From Acinetobacter sp. NIPH 2699 (lineage in GTDB: Bacteria; Pseudomonadota; Gammaproteobacteria; Pseudomonadales; Moraxellaceae), in the NCBI RefSeq assembly GCF_022549355.1, contig NZ_JAKZGL010000002.1:186001-250000 (forward strand): a stretch of 64,000 bases of DNA. Reading direction: 5' to 3'. This document shows positions 18,592 to 26,029 of this stretch, in pieces (within the stretch, counting starts at the first letter, position 1; each line of letters starts with the position of its first letter). The notes beneath the pieces are model-generated. The model worked only from the letters and a program-made list of their open reading frames with translations. It made no database searches and was not told the origin of the DNA. A program made the translations under genes and the position numbers.

Positions 18592-19490
18592 TGCAAAATA
18601 AAATAGATGTTTTCTTTAATACCTTTAAAGACTATTCGCTAGATGAGCTTGATTTAAATGTATATGCACTTGCTGATGCCGCTCAGGATCAACGCTTTTT
18701 AAAGGTGTTGGAACATTTACGCCAACGTTGTTTATTAAAAGAAGCAAGTGGTGAAAAAGCCAGAGCAGTTTCACCGCATCTGTTACAGCTTCCTAAAGAT
18801 TTTTCCTCAAAAGAATGGGCGTGGATGACGCGTCGTGTTGCAGGCACAACGCAGATGACCGTGATCGTGAGTCCATTATCTTTCGACTTGCTTTTTGAGC
18901 ATTTACGGCAGTTTCTTGAGGTTCAGTTTGAGGGTGGGCTAGAAATGATCTTGGCTTTTTGGGACCCAATGATTCTTGCAACGCTTGTTGGGCATCAAGA
19001 GGACGAAACGCTTTATGTTAAAGAGCCTGTATTGAACCCTCAACAAATTGAAAAATTATTACAGCCGATTCAAAGTTGGTGGTATTGGGATCGTTTAACA
19101 CAGATACAAGCGATATTTGGTTTAAATCAAAACATAGAAATATTACCTAAATCAACTAGTCCTTTGTACTTTACAGTTGAGCAAGAGGAAAAGATGGTGC
19201 AAGCAACTTTTCCTGATCATCTTATTTATTATCTAAAACTTAATCATGCTTTTCTTGTGGATAAAATGGATGACTATGATTTATATCAATTTGTTGTTCA
19301 TTCTATTCCCTATGCAGAAGAATATCATTTGGCTGGGACACGAGATATTTTGAATTTTATTTGTCTAAGGCTCATGTATGGAACGCAATTTGAGCTGGAT
19401 CAGACCTTACAGCATTTATTGAGTGATTTGAAAGATAAGAAGCGAACTATGGATGAGCTGATGAATCACTTGGTGGCTAAAGTCGGATGA
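18591..19490 (+). CDS. DUF4123 effector adaptor (Tap/TEC family)
   Basis: DUF4123 proteins are cytoplasmic chaperones that load a particular effector on its cognate VgrG and are not secreted. The 299-residue protein has the family's N-terminal domain. It begins with a residue pattern NVYALADAAQD and includes WAWMTRRVAGTTQMTVIVSP, FDLLFEHLRQFLEV and FWDPMILATLV. The C-terminal half is helical and variable, as usual. The start ATG shares one base with the vgrG stop codon, so the two are translationally coupled. The Tle1-type lipase at 22152 is the presumed client. Confidence 0.88.
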   Translation: MQNKIDVFFNTFKDYSLDELDLNVYALADAAQDQRFLKVLEHLRQRCLLKEASGEKARAVSPHLLQLPKDFSSKEWAWMTRRVAGTTQMTVIVSPLSFDLLFEHLRQFLEVQFEGGLEMILAFWDPMILATLVGHQEDETLYVKEPVLNPQQIEKLLQPIQSWWYWDRLTQIQAIFGLNQNIEILPKSTSPLYFTVEQEEKMVQATFPDHLIYYLKLNHAFLVDKMDDYDLYQFVVHSIPYAEEYHLAGTRDILNFICLRLMYGTQFELDQTLQHLLSDLKDKKRTMDELMNHLVAKVG

Positions 19491-19501
19491 TGGACAGTCT
19501 A

Positions 19502-19939
19502 ATGAAGTTATATAAAGTATTTGCTTTTTTAGTAGTAATACCTATGAGCTTAGCTGGTTGCGTTGGACTAGGTTCAAACGCAACTTATTATATGGGTGCA
19601 ACCTCCTTTCATTATGACGATTCATATCATGCGTATAAAATTGAGTTAAATGGACAGCGAATAGGGGGTGGGGACGGTAAATCTGTAATAACCTCTCCAA
19701 TTAAAGTTGGATCACAGGAAGTGGTTTGGGGGGAATCGAATAGTTATAAAATGCATGAAGCGAAGAACCAGTTAATTATTGCTAAAGAAAAATTAAAAGG
19801 AAAAAAATATTTGGCTTTACATATCTATCCAGATGATACAGTTGACGTAACAACATCAAATGATTTACCTAACCCCACAGAAAAGGGATTAGCTTGGATG
19901 GAAAAACAACGTAGTCAAGGAGTAAAAAGAGGGAAATAA
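19502..19939 (+). CDS. Tandem lipoprotein copy 1, presumed Tle1 immunity protein
   Basis: 145-residue lipoprotein. A signal peptide (MKLYKVFAFLVVIPMSLAGC) ends in a lipobox LAGC with Cys20, so the mature protein is anchored in a membrane facing the periplasm. I prefer the ATG at 19502 to one at 19487 because it aligns exactly with the signal peptides of the four downstream copies. The mature part has ATYYMGATSFHYD, a glycine-rich stretch, LKGKKYLALHIYPDD and DLPNPTEKGL. The central segment VWGESNSYKMHEAKNQL is shared with copy 5 but not copies 2-4. It overlaps the end of the DUF4123 gene region and lacks the spacer repeat found before the other copies. Immunity function is inferred from the neighbouring lipase. 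Confidence 0.8.
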   Translation: MKLYKVFAFLVVIPMSLAGCVGLGSNATYYMGATSFHYDDSYHAYKIELNGQRIGGGDGKSVITSPIKVGSQEVVWGESNSYKMHEAKNQLIIAKEKLKGKKYLALHIYPDDTVDVTTSNDLPNPTEKGLAWMEKQRSQGVKRGK

Positions 19940-20056
19940 TAACTAAACAGCTACAGTGAACGAATACTGCTAACGTAACCATTCATTATATTTAATCCAT
20001 ATAAATTCAAAGCGTTTATATCGCTTAAATATAAATATCAGAAAGAGGGTAAATAG

Positions 20057-20497
20057 ATGAATTTTAAGAAACTTATAGCGTTATTGATTACAGTACCAGT
20101 GAGTTTGGCTGGTTGTGTTGGGATAGGACCTAATGCGACCTATTATATGGGAGCGACTTCCTTCCATTATGATCTTTCTTATAATGCTTATATGGTTGAA
20201 TTAAATGGTAAGGAGATCGGTGGTGGTTTTGGAGGGGGGACAAATGTTGCACCAATTAAAGTTGGTCAACAAATTATAACTTGGAAAGATAGTCATACAG
20301 GAGAATTACATACTGCTAAAAATGTTGTAGTCATTACTAAAGGTCAGCTAAAAGGGAAAAAGTATCTTGCAGCGCATTTATACCCAGATGATTCGGTAGA
20401 AATTACAACATCAAATAATTTACCTGATCCCACAGAAAAAGGATTAGCTTGGATGGAAAAACAACGTAGTCAAGGAGTAAAAAGAGGAGGTAAATAA
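20057..20497 (+). CDS. Tandem lipoprotein copy 2, presumed Tle1 immunity protein
   Basis: 146-residue lipoprotein with signal peptide MNFKKLIALLITVPVSLAGC and lipidated Cys20. Its central segment is of the TWKDSHTGELHTAKN type, shared with copies 3 and 4. The end is GLAWMEKQRSQGVKRGGK, nearly identical to copy 1. The ATG has a GAAAGAGGG ribosome-binding site within the repeated spacer. The protein has VVVITKGQ where the others have NQLVI.KEQ, so it is the most diverged copy in that strand. Likely outer-membrane or periplasm-facing anti-lipase protein; inferred. Confidence 0.8.
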   Translation: MNFKKLIALLITVPVSLAGCVGIGPNATYYMGATSFHYDLSYNAYMVELNGKEIGGGFGGGTNVAPIKVGQQIITWKDSHTGELHTAKNVVVITKGQLKGKKYLAAHLYPDDSVEITTSNNLPDPTEKGLAWMEKQRSQGVKRGGK

Positions 20498-20614
20498 TAA
20501 AGAAACAGAAAGATGAACGGATTACAGCTAAGGTAAACATTCATTATATTTAATCCATATAGATTCAAAGCGTTTATATCGCTTAAATATAAATATCAGA
20601 AAGAGGGGAAATAA

Positions 20615-21043
20615 ATGAATTTTAAGAAGCTAGCAGTGTTGTTGATTGCAGTACCAGTGAGTTTGGCTGGTTGTGTTGGGATAGGATCTAATGCGACCTA
20701 TTATATGGGCGCAACCTCATTTCATTATGATCCTACGTATAATAGTTATATGGTTGAATTAAATGATGCTGGAATTGGTGGTGGATTTGGAAATTCAACA
20801 ACCGTCGCCCCAATTAAGGTGGGTTCACAAATTGTGACATGGAAAGATAGTAAGACAGGTAAGCTGCATACAGCAAAAAATCAACTTGTGATTCGTAAAG
20901 AGCAATTAAAAGGGAAGAAATATTTAGCTTTGCATATGTATCCAGATGATACGGTTGAAATTACTACATCTGATAATTTGCCAGACCCAACAGAAAAAGG
21001 GGTGAAGTGGCGAGAGCAATTAAGAAGAAATAATATTAATTGA
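20615..21043 (+). CDS. Tandem lipoprotein copy 3, presumed Tle1 immunity protein
   Basis: 142-residue lipoprotein, signal peptide MNFKKLAVLLIAVPVSLAGC, Cys20 lipidation site. Central segment TWKDSKTGKLHTAKNQLVI. It ends with GVKWREQLRRNNIN, the tail type shared with copy 5 rather than with copies 1, 2 and 4. This makes it a mosaic between the two subtypes. Same spacer and ribosome-binding site as copies 2, 4 and 5. Confidence 0.8.
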   Translation: MNFKKLAVLLIAVPVSLAGCVGIGSNATYYMGATSFHYDPTYNSYMVELNDAGIGGGFGNSTTVAPIKVGSQIVTWKDSKTGKLHTAKNQLVIRKEQLKGKKYLALHMYPDDTVEITTSDNLPDPTEKGVKWREQLRRNNIN

Positions 21044-21153
21044 ACAGTTAAAGTGGAAAGATAATACTAAAATAACCATTCATTATATTTAATCCATATA
21101 AATCCAAAGTGTTTATATCGCTTAAATATAAAATTCAGAAAGAGGGTAAATAG

Positions 21154-21612
21154 ATGAATTTTAAGAAGCTAGCAGTGTTATTAATTGCAGTACCAGTGAG
21201 TTTGGCTGGTTGTTTAGGAATAGGACCAAATGCAACTTATTATATGGGAACGACTTCCTTCCATTATCCGCTTTCATATAGTTCTTATATGGTAAAATTA
21301 AATGGTGCTGAAATTGGTGGGGGATTTGGTAAATCTACAAATGTTGCACCTATTAAAGTAGGTGTTCAAGCCGTGACATGGAAAGATACTAACACTGGCG
21401 AATTACATACCGCGAAAAATCAATTGGTAATTAATAAAGAACAATTAAAAGGGAAAAAGTATTTAGCTTTGCATATGTACCCAGATGATACGGTTGAAGT
21501 CACCACTTCTGACGATTTACCTGACCCAACAGAAAAAGGATTAGTTTGGCTGGAAAAGCAACGTAGTCAGGAAGTAAAAGAGGGGAAAATAATAACTAAA
21601 CAGCTACAGTGA
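21154..21612 (+). CDS. Tandem lipoprotein copy 4, with a frameshifted tail
   Basis: 152-residue lipoprotein, signal peptide MNFKKLAVLLIAVPVSLAGC, Cys20. Body is of the TWKDTNTGELHTAKNQLVI type. The tail reads EKQRSQEVKEGKIITKQLQ where copy 1 stops at VKRGK. Comparing the nucleotides near 21575-21595 with copy 1 (19920-19940) shows a net one-base insertion. It shifts the frame past the old stop and runs into the following spacer, adding seven residues. The main fold is unaffected. Confidence 0.8.
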   Translation: MNFKKLAVLLIAVPVSLAGCLGIGPNATYYMGTTSFHYPLSYSSYMVKLNGAEIGGGFGKSTNVAPIKVGVQAVTWKDTNTGELHTAKNQLVINKEQLKGKKYLALHMYPDDTVEVTTSDDLPDPTEKGLVWLEKQRSQEVKEGKIITKQLQ

Positions 21613-21709
21613 ACGAATACTGCTAAGGTAACCATTCATTATATTTAATCCATATAAATTCAATGCGTTTATATCGCTTAAATATAGATTTTAGAAAGAG
21701 GGTAAATAA

Positions 21710-22132
21710 ATGAATTTTAAGAAACTAGCAGCCTTGTTGGTTGCAGTACCAGTTGGTTTAGCTGGTTGTGTTGGAGTTGGTCCAAATGCAACCTATTCTA
21801 TGGGAACAACCTCTTTTAATTATGATCCAAGTTACAACCCATATATGATTGAGTTAAATGGATATACTATTGGGGGAGGGTTTGGAAAATCAACGATGGT
21901 TAGTCCAATTAAAGTCGGTTTACAAAAGGTAGTTTGGGGAGAATCGAATAGTTATAAAATGCATGAAGCCAAGAATCAATTGGTGATTAGCAAAGAACAG
22001 TTAAAAGGAAAAAAATATTTGGCTCTACATATTTATCCAGATGATACTGTTGAAGTTACAACATCTGATAGTTTACCCGATCCAACAGAAAAGGGAATGA
22101 AATGGAGAGAGCAATTAAGAAATAATAAGTAG
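21710..22132 (+). CDS. Tandem lipoprotein copy 5, presumed Tle1 immunity protein
   Basis: 140-residue lipoprotein, signal peptide MNFKKLAALLVAVPVGLAGC, Cys20. Its central segment VWGESNSYKMHEAKNQL matches copy 1, while the tail GMKWREQLRNNK matches copy 3, so it is another mosaic. It uses ATYSMGTTSFNYD where the others have ATYYMG.TSFHYD. It lies 19 bp upstream of the lipase gene, the position expected for the cognate immunity gene. Confidence 0.8.
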   Translation: MNFKKLAALLVAVPVGLAGCVGVGPNATYSMGTTSFNYDPSYNPYMIELNGYTIGGGFGKSTMVSPIKVGLQKVVWGESNSYKMHEAKNQLVISKEQLKGKKYLALHIYPDDTVEVTTSDSLPDPTEKGMKWREQLRNNK

Positions 22133-22151
22133 TAATACGAGGTTAAATTAG

Positions 22152-23906
22152 ATGTTGATTGAACAATTAAAACGTGTAGCTGTTGTAAATGGTGATGTTT
22201 CTAATGAAAAACCATCAGTTAAACAGGAATGTAGCGATGTGGTGAATATTTCCGTCTTTTTTGATGGTACAGGGAATAATAAAGAGGCAGATAAAAAAGA
22301 TCAAAAATGGTCAAATCCTGCTCGACTTTGGCAAAATGCTGATCAGTATACTTTAGATCATGAAAGTGCTCCTGATCATGCCATTTATGTTTCAGGAGTT
22401 GGTACCAAGTTTAATGCAGAGTTAGGAATCTTTCAGAGAACCATTTCATGGATGCAAGATTCTCTGGGATTAGGTGCTGGTGCAGGTCTTGGCGGTGCAA
22501 GACGTCTAGACTACGGCGAAGAACAATTTAATGATCATCTAAAAAAAGCATTGGAACGCAAATTTCAGCAAGTGGAACAAGATTTAGCCAAATATGCTGC
22601 GGCAGGAAAGTCTGAGAGTGTGGCTGAATTACAACAATGCTTAGCAGAACATCGCCTGATTAAAAAAATCAATATCTCCGTATTTGGTTTCTCACGTGGT
22701 GCAGCTTTAGCACGTGCCTTTACCAATCACATGATTTGGAACTGTAAGTCGACTTGTGATGGGCTGACTTATGGAGAAGCTCAGTCTCCAATAGAGTTTC
22801 AGTTCTTGGGGCTTTTTGATACGGTTGCCTCTTTTGGTTTACCTTCAACCAATTTACTCAATAACATGACCTTTAAAGGGCGTGATATGGTGGTGGATGA
22901 GCGAGTCAAAGTGTGTGTACACCATGTGGCGGGCAATGAACAGCGGTTTGCTTTTCCTGTCGATCTCATCTGTAAAGAGGGCACACTGCCAAATCAAAAC
23001 TGGAAAGAAGTGGTCTATCCAGGAATGCACTCGGATGTCGGTGGTGGTTATATGCCACTGGATGAGAAAACCCAAATTACGGACCATTTTGCTCGTGTTC
23101 CTTTACGCGATATGCTCAAAGAGGCGATACAAGCGGGCGTACGAATGTATAGTTATGAGCAGTTAAAGACGGAACATATTAAGGTATTTGAAGAGCAATT
23201 TGAGGTTCAACCTCAAGTCGAAACATTGTATCAATCTGTAGTCGCTGAAATGCAAGGTAAAGAAGCAGCGGCGATACAAGTGGTGCAGGCAAGAAATAAT
23301 CGTCAGGACATGACCCATTTTGATCAGATTCGAGCCAAAATGATTGCTGCCATGAAAACCTATTATAGTGCTTATGGCACGATACATCGTAATCAAGAGC
23401 CTATTGCAGTTGAACAAGCACGTACAGGTTTGGGGCGGAAAGTCGTTGACTATAGTTTGACTGCGTTTGGACCTGCGAGCATGGCAGACGAAGTTAAACG
23501 ATTACAAGCTACTCGGAATTTTACCGCGTCTCATCGAAATGGTCGGAGAAATATCTTTCGAGTTTTATCCCCTGTATCGAAATTTTATGAGTTCACGATC
23601 AGTATTGATGATTGGGAGTTGAACAGTTGGGAGCAAACAGCCAATGCCCCTGTGACCGACTTTTATCAACGATATGTCCATGATTCAAAATATGGTTTCC
23701 TATCAAATGCGGAACCTTTTAGTTATTTCTATCAAAGAACGATTTTTGAACCACGACGAAGCGGGCAAGGGCAGCAAATTGATTTGAAAGTTGCTGAAAA
23801 TAATGCGCAATGTATGTTGAGTGCAGAGGAACAGCAAGAGCAATTATCCAACGCCTATCAACAAGCTAAATCAGAACAACAGCCAGTTTTGGATGTAGCA
23901 AGCTAA
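22152..23906 (+). CDS. Type VI phospholipase effector, Tle1-like (DUF2235)
   Basis: Tle1 enzymes are antibacterial phospholipases delivered to the periplasm of rival cells, where they degrade membrane phospholipids. The 584-residue protein has the DUF2235 alpha/beta-hydrolase landmarks in order. These are VFFDGTGNN (about 35-43), the nucleophile elbow GFSRG with Ser181, LGLFDTVASFG with Asp223, HHVAGNEQRFAFPVD, and YPGMHSDVGGGY with His293 and Asp295. No signal peptide is present, as expected for VgrG-carried cargo. A coiled C-terminal region (about 530-575, rich in Glu and Gln) follows the catalytic domain. The neighbours vgrG, DUF4123 adaptor and lipoproteins identify it as the island's effector. 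Confidence 0.9.
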   Translation: MLIEQLKRVAVVNGDVSNEKPSVKQECSDVVNISVFFDGTGNNKEADKKDQKWSNPARLWQNADQYTLDHESAPDHAIYVSGVGTKFNAELGIFQRTISWMQDSLGLGAGAGLGGARRLDYGEEQFNDHLKKALERKFQQVEQDLAKYAAAGKSESVAELQQCLAEHRLIKKINISVFGFSRGAALARAFTNHMIWNCKSTCDGLTYGEAQSPIEFQFLGLFDTVASFGLPSTNLLNNMTFKGRDMVVDERVKVCVHHVAGNEQRFAFPVDLICKEGTLPNQNWKEVVYPGMHSDVGGGYMPLDEKTQITDHFARVPLRDMLKEAIQAGVRMYSYEQLKTEHIKVFEEQFEVQPQVETLYQSVVAEMQGKEAAAIQVVQARNNRQDMTHFDQIRAKMIAAMKTYYSAYGTIHRNQEPIAVEQARTGLGRKVVDYSLTAFGPASMADEVKRLQATRNFTASHRNGRRNIFRVLSPVSKFYEFTISIDDWELNSWEQTANAPVTDFYQRYVHDSKYGFLSNAEPFSYFYQRTIFEPRRSGQGQQIDLKVAENNAQCMLSAEEQQEQLSNAYQQAKSEQQPVLDVAS

Positions 23907-23970
23907 GTCAATTTTAATCAGTCAAAGCGGTTTAGGTATCGTAACGCTTTGACTGATGAAGTAAAAACCA

Positions 23971-25290
23971 CTACACCAAATCATTTTCCGTACGATCTGT
24001 TGCAAACAATGAGCGACGTTGATCTTTTGGGATTTTTGGACAGTTGCTTGAGATTTGATAGAGCGTTTTTGCCAGCGCTGGTAAATGGGTGCCGACCACC
24101 GATTTACCTGTGGTTAACAGTGAAACACTGATATCACGTTCAGGATCAGCCCAACATAAAATGTTAGAGAAACCGATATGTCCAAAGGCTTGTCCTGTCA
24201 TTGGTCCAAATAAACCAATCGGATTGCTGCCGAGCATAGGACCTAAAGCATAACGCATTGGTGCGAGTAAACTACGGTCAATACTTATTCCTGACGTTGG
24301 TAAGGTTGAGCGGAAAACGGTTTTGGCACTCATAATTTGTTTGCCTTGATATTCTCCACCACTGAGTAACATTTCAAAGAAACGTCCTGCTTGTTCGGCA
24401 CTGGTATAAATATTTCCTGCGGGGCAGATGGTATCCATAAAGCGCGTATCGTTGGTAATATCCACTGCCATTTGAAGTCCAGCACCCAACACATGTTCTA
24501 GGTAGCGATCAGTGCCTAAGCTTGGATGAATGCCAGTTGCGTAGTTGAGCGCAGCATCGGCACGATATTCAGGTTTTAGACCATAGTTGAAATAGTCCAT
24601 GCCCATCGGTTTTTCTATATTTTCTGCCAAAAACTCACGAACACTTTGACCTGTGACACGCTGTACAATTTCACCCAAAATGTAGCCTGCGGTTACAGCA
24701 TGATAAGCAAGGTGTGTTCCTGATGGTGATACTGGTTTAGCAGCACATAGAAGCTTTAAAATTTCTTCTTGATTAAAAAGCAGTTCTGGCGTGACTTCAC
24801 TGTCAATGCGGGGAATACCACCGCGGTGAGAGAGTAAATGAAAGATGGTGGCACGACGTTTCCCATTCACGCCATATTCAGGAATATAGTAGCTAATCGG
24901 GTCAAGCAAATTAAGCTCACCACGCTCATCTAGCATATGGATCAGCATGGCTGTGACCATTTTAGATGCTGAGAATAAGCAAACAGGTGTATCCGGTGTC
25001 CCTACCTTGGCATCGGTGGCTAAACCCTCAGGCGAATTGCCTTGAGCATGGCCAATACTCCGATTAATCAGAATCTGTCCTTTTCGACGCAGGCATAAGG
25101 TAATCAGTGGATAGTTACCTGTTTTATACAAGTGTTCGACACTGTTCCAAATTTTTCCAATCTGAGCCTCGTTCATTCCCCCGAGTTCAGCAGCAACTTC
25201 ATCTTTAGAACGAATGACTTGATTTAAATCATGGGGTACATAACAGGTATTGGTTGATAAAATTTTCACGATTCCCTCGCATTTTTTCAT
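23971..25290 (-). CDS. Serine hydrolase, class C beta-lactamase/esterase EstB family
   Basis: A 439-residue member of the penicillin-binding/beta-lactamase-like serine hydrolases, whose members hydrolyse esters or peptides. The SxxK motif is S107-A-S-K110 (in CLFSASKMVTAML). It is followed by LHMLDERGELNLLDPISYYIPEYG-type sequence and FHLLSHRGGIPRI, both typical of the family. The second motif, usually YxN, reads YHAVTAGYILGEIV, so the Asn is replaced. No signal peptide is apparent, so it is probably cytoplasmic. It is convergent with the Tle1 gene and divergent from rpsO, so it is not part of the type VI island. Confidence 0.85.
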   Translation of the reverse strand: MKKCEGIVKILSTNTCYVPHDLNQVIRSKDEVAAELGGMNEAQIGKIWNSVEHLYKTGNYPLITLCLRRKGQILINRSIGHAQGNSPEGLATDAKVGTPDTPVCLFSASKMVTAMLIHMLDERGELNLLDPISYYIPEYGVNGKRRATIFHLLSHRGGIPRIDSEVTPELLFNQEEILKLLCAAKPVSPSGTHLAYHAVTAGYILGEIVQRVTGQSVREFLAENIEKPMGMDYFNYGLKPEYRADAALNYATGIHPSLGTDRYLEHVLGAGLQMAVDITNDTRFMDTICPAGNIYTSAEQAGRFFEMLLSGGEYQGKQIMSAKTVFRSTLPTSGISIDRSLLAPMRYALGPMLGSNPIGLFGPMTGQAFGHIGFSNILCWADPERDISVSLLTTGKSVVGTHLPALAKTLYQISSNCPKIPKDQRRSLFATDRTENDLV

Positions 25291-25392
25291 TTTTCTTTCA
25301 TTTCTGTCATAAATTGAAAACAGAACTCAGCTAGTGTGCATCTTTTAATTCGGGTTGTCAGCTGCCGAAATGCCCGTGTCATTAAAACATTT

Positions 25393-25421
25393 TTGCAATA
25401 TAGCCAGAGATCACTTAAAAT
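25393..25421 (+). promoter_or_regulatory. Predicted rpsO promoter
   Basis: TTGCAA (25393-25398) and TAAAAT (25416-25421) are separated by exactly 17 bp, a good sigma-70 arrangement. The leader of about 80 nt contains a perfect hairpin CAGTTCG-T-CGAACTG at 25452-25466. S15 represses its own mRNA in E. coli; whether this hairpin plays that role here is inference. Confidence 0.6.
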
Positions 25422-25506
25422 AGCCAACTTGCTGTAGTGATGCACGGCAGTCAGTTCGTCGAACTGATCAATATCATTTATTTTTTAAGCATCTCGGAGA
25501 AATCGA

Positions 25507-25776
25507 ATGGCTTTAACTAACGCAGATCGCGCAGAGATCATTGCTAAATTTGCTCGTGCTGAAAACGACACTGGTTCACCTGAAGTACAAGTTGCTTTAT
25601 TGTCTGCTCAAATCAATGATTTACAGAGCCACTTTAAAGAACACAAACACGACCATCATAGTCGTCGTGGTTTGATTCGTATGGTTAACCAACGTCGTAA
25701 ACTTCTTGACTATTTAAATGGTAAAGATCACGGTCGTTATGTTGCTTTGATCGGCGAATTAGGTTTACGTCGTTAA
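25507..25776 (+). CDS. rpsO: 30S ribosomal protein S15
   Basis: Primary 16S rRNA-binding protein of the small-subunit platform. It has the canonical 89 residues, with the rRNA-binding motif [22 protein letters not shown] (residues about 48-69). The ATG follows a CTCGGAGAA ribosome-binding site. It is followed by two hairpins and then pnp, the conserved rpsO-pnp arrangement in which RNase processing separates the two messages. Confidence 0.98.
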   Translation: MALTNADRAEIIAKFARAENDTGSPEVQVALLSAQINDLQSHFKEHKHDHHSRRGLIRMVNQRRKLLDYLNGKDHGRYVALIGELGLRR

Positions 25777-25839
25777 TTCGATTTGGCTTTGTTTTCGGTA
25801 TTTCGCATGTCACAATGCTTTATCGCTGAGAAGAAAGTT

Positions 25840-25895
25840 TCACCTAATTTATCTTAGGTGATTTTATAGAAGGGGCGCATGTTCGCTCCTTCTTT
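25840..25895 (+). terminator. Double hairpin between rpsO and pnp
   Basis: The first hairpin has perfect 8-bp arms, TCACCTAA (25840-25847) and TTAGGTGA (25854-25861), followed by TTTTAT. The second pairs GAAGGGGCG (25869-25877) with CGCTCCTTC (25884-25892, one G-U), then TTTGTGTTT. The second looks like an intrinsic terminator. Partial read-through plus processing would explain rpsO/pnp co-expression. Confidence 0.75.
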
Positions 25896-26029
25896 GTGTT
25901 TAACTTTTTTAAAAATCTTTGGTCTAGTGCGATGGCTTCTAAGCTTTGTCATTTATCTACACAGTAGTTGTAGTCTGAATGCCAAACCTTAGGGGTCTCA
26001 CTAGAATTAAAACTAGGAAATTACAATAC

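Larger units (their letters stand above)
19502..22132 (+). repeat. Tandem array of five lipoprotein gene units (about 540-560 bp each)
   Basis: Five paralogous units start at 19502, 20057, 20615, 21154 and 21710 (periods 555, 558, 539, 556). Besides the genes, an ~80-bp spacer is repeated before copies 2-5, containing TTCATTATATTTAATCCATA, an AAGCG/CGCTT hairpin and a GAAAGAGGG ribosome-binding site. Longer spacer versions after copies 1 and 4 share CTAAACAGCTACAGTGAACG. The array is clearly a product of tandem duplication, followed by mixing between copies. Confidence 0.95.

Noticed and set aside
23971..25290. Serine hydrolase as an extra effector of the type VI island
   Set aside because: Opposite strand, convergent to the lipase, no adaptor or immunity gene of its own and a normal core-gene look.
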